Source: an uncultured Holophagales bacterium (GTDB taxonomy: Bacteria > Acidobacteriota > Thermoanaerobaculia > UBA5066). Taken from it: 8,523 nt of DNA. The notes beneath the pieces are model-generated. The model was given only the letters and a program-made list of their open reading frames with translations, was not told the origin of the DNA and did no database searches. Shown here piece after piece: positions 1 to 7,149 of this stretch (within the stretch, counting starts at the first letter, position 1; each line of letters opens with the position of its first letter). The DNA lies in assembly GCA_937864895.1 (NCBI GenBank), contig CALMDF010000300.1, positions 1-8,523 on the forward strand. Reading direction: 5' to 3'. A program made the translations under genes and the position numbers.

Positions 1-837
1 GGCGCGGCGCTGACGCGGCAGCTCAAGGGCGCCCTGCGCCGGGGTGAGATGGAGGTCCGCTACCTGCCGGTCGTGGACGTCCGCTCGGGCCGGTGCGTCG
101 GCGCGGAGGCCCTCCTGAGGTGGCGGCACGCGCGGGAGGGCCTCCTGTCGCCCGACCTCTTCATCGCCTTCGCGGAGGAGACCGGGCTCATCGTCCCGAT
201 CACGGACTGGCTCATGCGGCAGGTCGCCCGGGACCTGCCCGACGGGCTCCCCGACCCCGAGAGATTCCACGTCTCGATCAACCTCGCAGGGGCGCACCTG
301 CGCGACGAACGCACCGTGGGGACGATCCTGCGCGCGTTCGAAGGCTCGAGCCTCGGGCCGGGCAGCCTCGTCTTCGAGGTGACCGAGAGGGAGTTCATCG
401 AGGACGAGGGGGGGACCGCGCGGAACGTCCTCGAGGCGATCCAGGCGTGGGGAGCGAAGGTGGCGCTAGACGACTTCGGGACCGGCTTCTCGAACATCGC
501 CACCCTCCGCCGGTTCAGGCTCGACCACCTGAAGATCGACAGGAGCTTCGTCGAGGGGATCGGCACGGGTTCCGTTGCCGAGACGGTCATCGACGCCATC
601 GTCGACCTCGGGCAGAAGCTCGACATGACGATCATCGCCGAGGGCGTCGAGCGGCCCGAGCAGGTCGACTACCTCGTGGCCCGCGGCGTCCACCTGGTCC
701 AGGGGTTTCACTTCTCCCTGCCGCTCACGCTGAAAGGGCTCGTCCGGTTCGTCGAGTCGAGGGCGGCCCTCGGCACCGAGCAGGGCGGGGAGAGGGAGGA
801 CGCGGCGCCGGGAGCGCCCGGCGCCGGAGTCGCTTGA
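1..837 (+). CDS. EAL-domain cyclic-di-GMP phosphodiesterase (5' end missing)
   Basis: Hydrolyses cyclic-di-GMP to pGpG, lowering the second messenger that drives biofilm formation and represses motility. The frame is open from base 1. The residues before the ATG at 49 (LKGALRRGE) match the usual entry into an EAL domain, so the true start, and probably an N-terminal sensor, receiver or GGDEF domain, lies before the window. Numbering from the Met at 49, the catalytic set looks complete: E20 of the EALLRW motif, N78 (SINLAG), E110 and E113 (FEVTE), D141-D142 (DDFGTGFS), K162 (LKIDRSFV), E198 (AEGVE) and Q218 (QGFHFS). Loop 6 (DDFGTG) is intact, so activity is likely. The usual YQP near the domain start reads YLP here. 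The last 20 or so residues are a Gly/Ala/Glu-rich tail. The gene converges on the lipoprotein gene. The family call is firm; the upstream architecture is unknown. Confidence 0.95.
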   Translation, partial: GAALTRQLKGALRRGEMEVRYLPVVDVRSGRCVGAEALLRWRHAREGLLSPDLFIAFAEETGLIVPITDWLMRQVARDLPDGLPDPERFHVSINLAGAHLRDERTVGTILRAFEGSSLGPGSLVFEVTEREFIEDEGGTARNVLEAIQAWGAKVALDDFGTGFSNIATLRRFRLDHLKIDRSFVEGIGTGSVAETVIDAIVDLGQKLDMTIIAEGVERPEQVDYLVARGVHLVQGFHFSLPLTLKGLVRFVESRAALGTEQGGEREDAAPGAPGAGVA

Positions 838-856
838 GCGGTCGGGCCCGGGCCGC
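838..856. terminator. GC-rich inverted repeat between convergent genes
   Basis: The gap between the EAL stop and the lipoprotein stop begins with GCGG (838-841) and can pair with CCGC (853-856) around a self-complementary CGGGCCCG core. It could act as a shared bidirectional terminator for the two converging genes. There is no T-run on either strand and the fold is imperfect, so in such GC-rich DNA this is only a weak candidate. Confidence 0.2.
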
Positions 857-858
857 CC

Positions 859-2031
859 CTACTGCCCCACGATCCGGACCGTGGAGGTCATCGGGAGGTC
901 CTTGGACGACTGCAGGAGCGAGAGAAGCTGTGCCGTGATCGCCAGGGACTGCATGGACCGGCCGGCGTCGCACCCCGCCGTGCCCCGCGGGATCGCCCAC
1001 CTCCCGCCGTCGTAGCGGACGTCCACCTCGCTCGAGGAGCACTCGCCGCCGGGGCGGACGGCGAAGAGCCGCCGCTCGGAGGCCGGCTGGTCGGGACGCC
1101 TCGGCCGGATGACGACCTCCCGCTCCGGGCGTGCGAGCTCGCCGAGGTAGTGGAGGATCGACTGCGGCGAGCGCATGACGATCCGACCCCTCGGCTCGGC
1201 CGGCGCCTGGAGAGCCGCGGCCTCGACGGCCCCGCGCGAGTCGAAGAGCCGCACGTCGGCGGGGGACCTTCCCCCGCAGGCGCCGGTCAGAGGGGCCGTG
1301 AGCCTGAGCTTCGTGGACGTCTTCTCGAGCTGGAAGGTCCCGTCGCCCACCGGCCGGAGCCGGAGGGGCGAGGAGGAGATCTGGACGAGGGTCGGGAGGC
1401 GGCGGGCCTCCGCGGCGTCGACCGGCGGGCCGATCCGCTCGGTACGGAAGTCGTCGAACTCCCAGCGGCCCGAGTCGGCCAGGTCGGAGACGAGGGCGCC
1501 GAAGCGCGCGAACGACGGCTCGGTCGGGTCGTTCTCGAGAACGGTCATCGGCTCTCCACCCACGGCCCCGCACTCCAGCTCGAAACGCTTGACCACGAGG
1601 TAGAGGAGGACCTCGCGGTTGTAGCCCTGGTCCCAGAAGTACTCGAGGATCTCCGTCCCGACGGGGGTCATGATTCCCCTCGTGAACTCCTGGGAGTCGA
1701 GGACCGCCACGTCGAACGTGGGGGAGTCCGTGAACCCGAAGCTGGGCGAGAAGGCCTGGATGTCCGCGGCCGCCGATCCGGTCGACGCGGCGGCTCCGAT
1801 CCGGGACTCCGCCCGGACGCTTCCGGTGATGCGGGAGAGGCCCGTGAAGACCATGGGCCTCCGATCCCGCGCGCGGAGGATGTTCATGAGGAGCATCTCG
1901 TTGCGGGCGTTCTCGGCCGCGGTGTTGTAGTCCACGGCGCGGCTCGACAGGGCGCCGTGTGAGACGCAGCCCCCGAGGGCGAGGGCGGCGACGGCGGACA
2001 GGAGGACGGGGAGGGTTCTCTGGTTCTTCAT
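859..2031 (-). CDS. Predicted outer-membrane lipoprotein, function unknown
   Basis: A protein of about 390 residues with a classic lipoprotein signal: MKNQR, a hydrophobic stretch, then the lipobox L-G-G-C with the lipidated Cys at residue 22. Val follows the Cys rather than Asp, which favours the outer membrane. I chose the ATG at 2031 because a CGGAG ribosome-binding site sits 9 bases upstream and the signal peptide then starts cleanly. A GTG at 2055 overlaps the upstream stop as GTGA and would add 8 unlikely residues. The mature part has no catalytic motif I can name. It has a helical segment near residues 33-60 (AENARNEMLLMNILRARDR) and a second block around 110-150 (GIMTPVGTEILEYFWDQGY). 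I recall similar blocks in unnamed proteobacterial and acidobacterial lipoproteins, but cannot confirm this. It lies 20 bases behind the transporter gene and is almost certainly co-transcribed with it, so a joint envelope role is plausible. The lipoprotein call is solid; the function is unassigned. Confidence 0.85.
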   Translation of the reverse strand: MKNQRTLPVLLSAVAALALGGCVSHGALSSRAVDYNTAAENARNEMLLMNILRARDRRPMVFTGLSRITGSVRAESRIGAAASTGSAAADIQAFSPSFGFTDSPTFDVAVLDSQEFTRGIMTPVGTEILEYFWDQGYNREVLLYLVVKRFELECGAVGGEPMTVLENDPTEPSFARFGALVSDLADSGRWEFDDFRTERIGPPVDAAEARRLPTLVQISSSPLRLRPVGDGTFQLEKTSTKLRLTAPLTGACGGRSPADVRLFDSRGAVEAAALQAPAEPRGRIVMRSPQSILHYLGELARPEREVVIRPRRPDQPASERRLFAVRPGGECSSSEVDVRYDGGRWAIPRGTAGCDAGRSMQSLAITAQLLSLLQSSKDLPMTSTVRIVGQ

Positions 2032-2040
2032 CTGCCGTGT

Positions 2041-2045
2041 CTCCG
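2041..2045 (-). promoter_or_regulatory. Ribosome-binding site of the lipoprotein gene
   Basis: CGGAG on the minus strand, 9 bases before the ATG at 2031 and immediately behind the transporter stop codon (2052-2054). It decides the start: the alternative GTG at 2055 has only a weak GAAGAA upstream. Its position also suggests translational coupling to the transporter. Confidence 0.6.
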
Positions 2046-2051
2046 GAGCGG

Positions 2052-5000
2052 TCACTTCTTCAGGTAGCCCGTGAGGATCTTCACGAGCCCGACGGGGACC
2101 TCGGGCCGCTCCCGCATGAGCTGCCAGAAGGGCTCGCGGTGGATTCGAAGTGCGAGGACCTCGCTCTCGGCCGTGCAGGTCACCGAGCGGGGATCGCCCG
2201 TCAGTATCGAGAGCTCGCCGATGACGTCCCGCGAGCCGAGGCGCTTTCCTGTCGGGACGCCGCCGGCGGAGATGCCGATCGTCCCCTCGACGATGAGGTA
2301 GAGGGCGTCGCCCGTGTCCCCCTCCCGGATGACGACGTCCCCGGCCTGGAAGGAGACCTCGTCGGCGATCGGCAGGAGGGCGGCCACGTCCTCGGCGGGG
2401 ATCTCCCGGAACAGCGAGACCTGCTTCAGGAACAGGACCTTCTCGAGCGGCGCCAGCGGCATCCGGATTTCTCCTTCACTTTCCTGGCCGGCCCCGTCGG
2501 CCGGCGTTCCGAGGACCTGACGCGCCGTGGCCCTGAAGAGCGGGTCCGGCGAGGCGAGCTCGGCTTCGATCGCCGGCCTCAGCTCCGGGCGGGCGGAGCG
2601 GCCTGCCGACGCGAGGGCGCAGAGGCGGATCCACGGGTCCGGGCTCGTGAGGAGCCGCCCCACGTGGACGTGGGGGGGCTGGCTCGTGACGCCGAGGAGC
2701 CTGGCGGCCTCCTCGCGCTCGGAGGCCGAGCCGCCCACGTACGGGACGAGGACGTCCTTCTCGGCCTGCGCGACGTTCTCGATGAGCTCGATGGCGTTGG
2801 CCCTGAGCCGTGCGTCCGCCTGGCTCATCGCCTGCCGGAGCGGGTCGAGGGCGAGTCGCGGGTAGAGGAGGGCGACGAGCGCGAGGACGCGGTCCTGGTC
2901 CCTCTTCACCCCTGCGCCGAGCGCGTCGAGGAGGAGCGGGTGCGCCGTGTCCGTCTCGAGGTCCGCGAGCGTCACCCTTCTTTCGAACGCCGAACGGATC
3001 TCTCCACGAAGCTGCTCGCGCAGTTTCTCCGGCTCGACCGGCGACAAGGCCCCGTCCGCCCTGAGGTCGAGCATCGAGGCGTACGCGGCCGCCCGGACCC
3101 TCTCCTCCCCGTCGAAGGCGAGGCCCGCGAGGTGGGGAGACGCGCCGGCGCCCGCCTTGCCGAGTGCCCTGACGAGCGCGACGCGAGCCGGTGTGGCGAG
3201 GGCCGGGTCCCGCGCGAGCCCGGCGAGACGGGACGGGTCTCCGGCCGTGCTCGCGACGAGGGCCCTCACGGCGGCGCCGCGGGACGAGGAGTCGTCGAGG
3301 GCGTTCAGGAGAGCCGGGACGAGCTCGGGGGCGGCGACGGTCTGGGCGGCACGGAGGGCGGCGGCGCGCACGGAAGGAACCGGGTCGGCGAGCAGGTCCT
3401 GGATCGGGTGGAAGAAGCCCGGCACCGCCAGCTCGCCGAGGATCTCGGCGCCCTGCCGGCGCTCCTCGGCGTTCGTCGACACGAGGAGGTCCTGCAGCGG
3501 CCGTCCGGCGTGGAGGAGTCCGCCGAGGCCTCCGTGCCGGATGAGCGCGACGATCGCAGAGCCCCGCGTCGAGAGGCTCGGGTCCTGGAGCCGGGGCACG
3601 ACGACCGGGACGGCGTCGGCACCGGACAGGCGGCAGTAGGCCGCGATCGCCGAGGCGCGGGTCGCCTCGAAAGGGTCGTCCATGAGGGTCTTGAGCCGCT
3701 CCGCGTGACGGGACGCCCCCCTCTCGGCGAGGTAGGAGGCCGCCTCGGCGCGGACCGACGGGTCCGAGTGCGAGGTCAGCGGAGCGACGAGGTCCGACCA
3801 GTCCGCGCCGGTGGCGGTCCGCGCGACCGCGAGCGTGTGGAGGACGCGCAGCCCGTCGCTTTCCCCGAGCGCGGCCCTGAGGACGCGAGCGCTCGTCTCG
3901 TCCGACAGGTCGACCGAGCCCTTCCCGAGGTCGAGGCGCCGCATGACGAGGCTCGCCGAGAGCGCGTCGACGTAGTGGCGGGTGGCGCGGAAGATGAGCG
4001 CGATCCACGCCGCGGCGAGGAGGAGGAGCGGCACCGTCCACGGGAGGACGTGCGTGCTCCCGGTCCTGCTCACTCCGAGGAACACGAGGCCGAGGAGGAC
4101 GGCGAGGACCGGCTTCAGCGTGCCGTCGACGACCGCCTTGGCGCGGGCCCGCTGCCGGGAGGTGAGCGGAAGGTAGAGCAGGTTGAAGGCGGAGTCGTTG
4201 AGCGTGTACTTGAACGAGATGTCCGCGGCGCGCGGGAGGGAGATGGCCCAGAGCGCGCCGCCCGTGACGAGCCCCGCGAAGCCGCCCAGGGCGACCGAGA
4301 CCGGAAGGACGAGGAGGGCGGCGAGAACGCCCCAGCGCTCCATCAGCCTTCCCGCGACGGCGAACTGGACGAAGAGGCCGAGGGCGCCGGCCGCGACCCG
4401 GAAGTTGGAGAGGAACCCGACCATGCCGTTCGCGTTCGTCCCGTAGACCGACTTGAGGGTCAGGTCGAGCTGGTAGTCGGCGATCGTCCCGACGAGGGCG
4501 ACGACGACGAGAGCGGCGGCCAGCGTGCGCGTCAGGGGCGAGGAGAGGACCGTCCGAAGGTCGGCGACGAAACCCTCGCTCGCGCTCGCGCCGGTTCCGG
4601 TGTCCCGGGCGGGGGACTCGGCCTCCTGCCGGGCGTGGCGGGTCGTCAGGCGCTGGACGATCGCCCAGCAGCCGAGGACCGCGAGGACGATCACGAGGAG
4701 CAGGTCGGCGGGGCGCACGGCGGCCGCGAGACGGCCGAGGAAGAGGCCGAACGCCACGTTGGCGACGACGCTCCCCCCGGAGATGACGCCGAAGAGACGC
4801 TTGGCCTCGCGGGCGTCGAAGACGTCTCCGGCGATCGTCCAGAAGACGATCATGACGACATTCCCGGCCGCGTCGAGCATGACGGCGAGCGTGAGGAGGA
4901 AGGCGAGCGTCTCGCCCACCGGGGTCGGCATCAGGATCCGCGCGACGACGACGAACGCGACGATCGGCCCGAAGGTGGCCGTGACGAGCTGGCGCGGCGT

Positions 5001-5174
5001 CATGCGCCGGGCCGCACGCCCGTGGAGCGCGACGGCGGCGACGAGCGCGAGGGGCGGGAGGAGGAAGCGGAACGGGATCGCCCAGGGCGGGAGGGCGCTC
5101 AGGAAGAGCGACCGTCCGACGACCTGGCCGGTGATGACGACTCCGCCGACCGCGAGGAGCGAGAAGGCGAGCAT
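2052..5174 (-). CDS. NTT/Npt-like transporter fused to HEAT repeats and cyclic-nucleotide-binding domain
   Basis: A 1040-residue, three-part inner-membrane protein, counted from the ATG at 5174. Residues 1-400 hold about eleven or twelve hydrophobic helices. They resemble the ATP/ADP-translocase-like (NTT, Npt1/Npt2) branch of the major facilitator fold: GQVVGRSLFLS (16-26), the loop FWTIAGDVFDAREAKRLFG (111-129), and the segment from ISLPRAADISFKYTLND (311-327) to QRARAKAVVDG (341-351). Residues about 430-900 are helical HEAT-like repeats with recurring D-P-x-x-x-R-x-x-A units, for example 471-483, 500-511, 531-542 and 597-609. Residues 905-1040 are a CRP-type cyclic-nucleotide domain. Its phosphate-binding cassette GELSILTGDPRS keeps E987 and R996, so ligand binding is plausible. 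There is no DNA-binding domain after it; the protein ends in GYLKK. The transported substrate cannot be told from sequence, and nucleotide exchange should not be assumed. The real N-terminus is probably upstream of 5174 (see the 5175-5420 entry). It is followed by the lipoprotein gene in an apparent operon. Confidence 0.88.
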   Translation of the reverse strand: MLAFSLLAVGGVVITGQVVGRSLFLSALPPWAIPFRFLLPPLALVAAVALHGRAARRMTPRQLVTATFGPIVAFVVVARILMPTPVGETLAFLLTLAVMLDAAGNVVMIVFWTIAGDVFDAREAKRLFGVISGGSVVANVAFGLFLGRLAAAVRPADLLLVIVLAVLGCWAIVQRLTTRHARQEAESPARDTGTGASASEGFVADLRTVLSSPLTRTLAAALVVVALVGTIADYQLDLTLKSVYGTNANGMVGFLSNFRVAAGALGLFVQFAVAGRLMERWGVLAALLVLPVSVALGGFAGLVTGGALWAISLPRAADISFKYTLNDSAFNLLYLPLTSRQRARAKAVVDGTLKPVLAVLLGLVFLGVSRTGSTHVLPWTVPLLLLAAAWIALIFRATRHYVDALSASLVMRRLDLGKGSVDLSDETSARVLRAALGESDGLRVLHTLAVARTATGADWSDLVAPLTSHSDPSVRAEAASYLAERGASRHAERLKTLMDDPFEATRASAIAAYCRLSGADAVPVVVPRLQDPSLSTRGSAIVALIRHGGLGGLLHAGRPLQDLLVSTNAEERRQGAEILGELAVPGFFHPIQDLLADPVPSVRAAALRAAQTVAAPELVPALLNALDDSSSRGAAVRALVASTAGDPSRLAGLARDPALATPARVALVRALGKAGAGASPHLAGLAFDGEERVRAAAYASMLDLRADGALSPVEPEKLREQLRGEIRSAFERRVTLADLETDTAHPLLLDALGAGVKRDQDRVLALVALLYPRLALDPLRQAMSQADARLRANAIELIENVAQAEKDVLVPYVGGSASEREEAARLLGVTSQPPHVHVGRLLTSPDPWIRLCALASAGRSARPELRPAIEAELASPDPLFRATARQVLGTPADGAGQESEGEIRMPLAPLEKVLFLKQVSLFREIPAEDVAALLPIADEVSFQAGDVVIREGDTGDALYLIVEGTIGISAGGVPTGKRLGSRDVIGELSILTGDPRSVTCTAESEVLALRIHREPFWQLMRERPEVPVGLVKILTGYLKK

Positions 5175-5420
5175 GAGCCCGACGCGGGCCCCCTCGCCGG
5201 GCTGGATCCTGAGGACGGTCTCGAGAACGGACGTCCGGTGCCCGGTGCTCAGGGCGCCCCCCGGAGGCTCGTCGGGGGGAATGCTCCTGGACCGGGCCGT
5301 CGAATCGGAGGCGAGCTTTTCATTCCTGTTTGGCGGCGGATTCTGCCACGGTGTCTCAGGATATCGGGATCTTCCGTGTTCGGCGCCGGAGCGTTCCCGC
5401 AGCGAGGCCCCCAGGGGCCC
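5175..5420 (-). other. Open reading frame between fhs stop and transporter ATG, probably encoding the true transporter N-terminus
   Basis: These 246 bases contain no stop in the transporter frame. The fhs TGA (5421-5423) is itself in that same frame, leaving 82 sense codons up to the ATG at 5174. The last codons read TVLRIQPGEGARVGL, which resembles the pre-helix (RPGE) segment that I recall opening NTT/Npt-like transporters. There is no in-frame ATG, GTG or TTG. The nearest unusual start is CTG at 5252-5250, behind a G-rich tract (5256-5261). An out-of-frame ATG at 5323-5321 would join only through an indel, for instance in the C6 or G6 runs. The far part (5310-5375) is locally less GC-rich than its surroundings and may hold the transporter promoter; I see no convincing -35/-10 pair. 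Confidence 0.5.
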
Positions 5421-7061
5421 TCAGGCGATCCCGACGATCGTTCCGTCGACGAGGTCGATCCGTTCCGCCTGGGGCGTGGTGGGGAGCCCGGGCATCCGGA
5501 GGATCTCGCCGAGGAGGGGGACGAGGTACCCGGCGCCGGCCGCGAGGAGGACGCCGCGAACGGTGACGTCGAAGCCCGCCGGGCGGCCCACGACGCTCGG
5601 GTCGTCCGACAGGGACATCTGGGTCTTGGCGACGCAGAGGGGGAGGTCCCCGTACCCGAGCCGGATCGCCTCCCCCAGGTCGCGTTCGGCCTCTCGCGTC
5701 CAGTCGACGTCGTCGGCCCCGTACATGTGGCGGGCGATCTTCGCCATCTTCTCCTTCGGGGGGTCGCTCCTCGCGTAGAGCGGCCGGAACGGCGTGGACC
5801 TCCTCTCCGCGTGCGCGAGGACCTCGGAGGCGAGCTCGACGGCCCCTTCGCCCCCCCTGGCGAACGCCTCGCAGACGGCGAACGGCGCCCCCCCCTCCGC
5901 GCAGGCGCGGCGGACGACGGCGATCTCGTCCCCGGTGTCCGTCGCGAACCGGTTCAGCGCGACGACCGGCACCTCGCCGAAGTCGCGGATGCTCTCGAGG
6001 TGCTTCGCGAGGTTCGGGAGCCCTCTCTCGACGGCCCCGGGGTCGGGGACCTCGAGAGAGGCCTTCGGCACGCCGCCGTGTCGCTTCAGGGCGCGAATCG
6101 TCGCAACGAGGACGACGGCGGCCGTGTCGAGGCCCGCGGAGGCGCACTTGATGTCGAAGAACTTCTCGGCGCCGAGGTCGAATCCGAACCCCGCCTCCGT
6201 CACGACCCAGTCGGCGAGGGAAAGGGCGGTCTTCGTGGCGAGGACCGAGCTGCAACCGTGGGCGATGTTCGCGAACGGCCCGCCGTGGACGAAGGCGGGG
6301 ATCCCCTCGCAGGTCTGGACGAGGTTCGGGTAGAGGGCGTCGCGGAGGAGGGCGAGCATGGCTCCCGTCGCCTTCAGGTCCCGCGCGGTGACCGGGCCTT
6401 TCCCGAAGGTCAGGCCGACGACGATCCTCTCGAGCCGCCGCCGGAGATCCTCCGCGTCCTCGGCGAGACAGAGGGCGGCCATGACCTCGGAGGCGGGCGT
6501 GATGTCGAAGCCGGTCTCCCGAGGGACGCCCTGGAGGACCCCGCCGAGCCCGATGACGACGTGCCGGAGGGCTCGGTCGTTCACGTCGAGGACACGCCTC
6601 CAGAAGACCCTCCTCGGGTCGATCTCGAGCCGGTTGCCGTGGTGGACGTGGTTGTCGAGGAGGGCCGCGAGGAGGTTGTGGGCCGAGGTCACCGCGTGGA
6701 AGTCGCCCGTGAAGTGGAGGTTCACGTCGTCGGACGGGACGAGGCGCGCGCGGCCGCCGCCGGTCGCCCCTCCCTTCATCCCGAACGTCGGGCCGAGGGA
6801 GGGCTCGCGGAGGGCGACACAGGCCTTCTGGCCGAGGCGGGCCAGCCCCTGCGCGAGGCCGATGGACGTCGTCGTCTTTCCCTCGCCGGCGTCGGTCGGC
6901 GTGATCGCCGAGACGAGGACGAGGCGTCCCCTCTCCGGCTCGGGTCCCGGCGCTGCCGGGAGGACCTTTGCCTTGTCGCGGCCGTAGGGGACGAGCCGCT
7001 CCGGGGGGAGGCCGAGCCCGGTGGCGACGTCCGAGAGGGGCCGGATCGACGAATCGCCCAT
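5421..7061 (-). CDS. fhs: Formate-tetrahydrofolate ligase
   Basis: Cytoplasmic enzyme that joins formate to tetrahydrofolate using ATP, giving 10-formyl-THF for purine synthesis, one-carbon metabolism or the methyl branch of acetogenesis. With the ATG at 7061 it has 546 residues, close to the usual 550-560. The P-loop TPTDAGEGKTTT is at 54-65. The first family signature is at 94-103 (GMKGGATGGG), followed by Arg where Tyr is usual and by Ala-to-Thr inside. NLHFTGDFHAV follows shortly after. The second signature, VATIRALKRHGG, is at 319-330. PFANIAHG and EAGFGFDLGAEKFFDIKC are also intact, so it should be active. The start at 7061 is preferred over the ATG at 7073 because GGAGGGAG lies directly before it and nothing usable lies before 7073. 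Its neighbours are not folate genes. Its stop codon is in frame with the downstream transporter. Confidence 0.97.
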   Translation of the reverse strand: MGDSSIRPLSDVATGLGLPPERLVPYGRDKAKVLPAAPGPEPERGRLVLVSAITPTDAGEGKTTTSIGLAQGLARLGQKACVALREPSLGPTFGMKGGATGGGRARLVPSDDVNLHFTGDFHAVTSAHNLLAALLDNHVHHGNRLEIDPRRVFWRRVLDVNDRALRHVVIGLGGVLQGVPRETGFDITPASEVMAALCLAEDAEDLRRRLERIVVGLTFGKGPVTARDLKATGAMLALLRDALYPNLVQTCEGIPAFVHGGPFANIAHGCSSVLATKTALSLADWVVTEAGFGFDLGAEKFFDIKCASAGLDTAAVVLVATIRALKRHGGVPKASLEVPDPGAVERGLPNLAKHLESIRDFGEVPVVALNRFATDTGDEIAVVRRACAEGGAPFAVCEAFARGGEGAVELASEVLAHAERRSTPFRPLYARSDPPKEKMAKIARHMYGADDVDWTREAERDLGEAIRLGYGDLPLCVAKTQMSLSDDPSVVGRPAGFDVTVRGVLLAAGAGYLVPLLGEILRMPGLPTTPQAERIDLVDGTIVGIA

Positions 7062-7063
7062 GA

Positions 7064-7071
7064 CTCCCTCC
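7064..7071 (-). promoter_or_regulatory. Ribosome-binding site of fhs
   Basis: GGAGGGAG on the minus strand, with its GGAGG core 5 bases before the ATG at 7061. It overlaps the alternative ATG at 7073-7071, which argues against that earlier start. Confidence 0.65.
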
Positions 7072-7113
7072 ATCGGGGCCGGGCCGCGGGACGGCCGCGC
7101 GGACCCTCAGGGA

Positions 7114-7142
7114 AGTATGGGCCGGCGTTCCCGAGCCGTCAC
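7114..7142 (-). promoter_or_regulatory. Candidate sigma-70-type promoter for fhs
   Basis: On the minus strand GTGACG (7142-7137) and CATACT (7119-7114) match TTGACA and TATAAT at four of six positions each, with an exact 17-base spacer. Transcription would start near 7107 and give a leader of about 46 bases to the fhs ATG. It sits in the only non-coding gap before fhs, just behind the stop of the PilZ-like gene, so fhs may be transcribed independently. The match is moderate and the sigma factors of this organism are unknown. Confidence 0.35.
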
Positions 7143-7149
7143 GGTGGCG

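Noticed and set aside
93..938. A 281-codon plus-strand frame overlapping the EAL gene
   Set aside because: Out-of-frame shadow dominated by Arg, Gly and Pro; the EAL frame has every conserved motif.
5321..5323. Minus-strand ATG as the transporter start
   Set aside because: It is out of frame with the transporter, reaches a TGA after about 24 codons, and its AGGA lies directly against the ATG with no spacing. It would need an indel to be used.
5404..5422. Inverted repeat GAGGCCCCC-A-GGGGCCCTC at the fhs stop as a terminator
   Set aside because: The loop would be too small without opening several pairs, the stem has a mismatch, and there is no T-run. Probably GC-rich coincidence.
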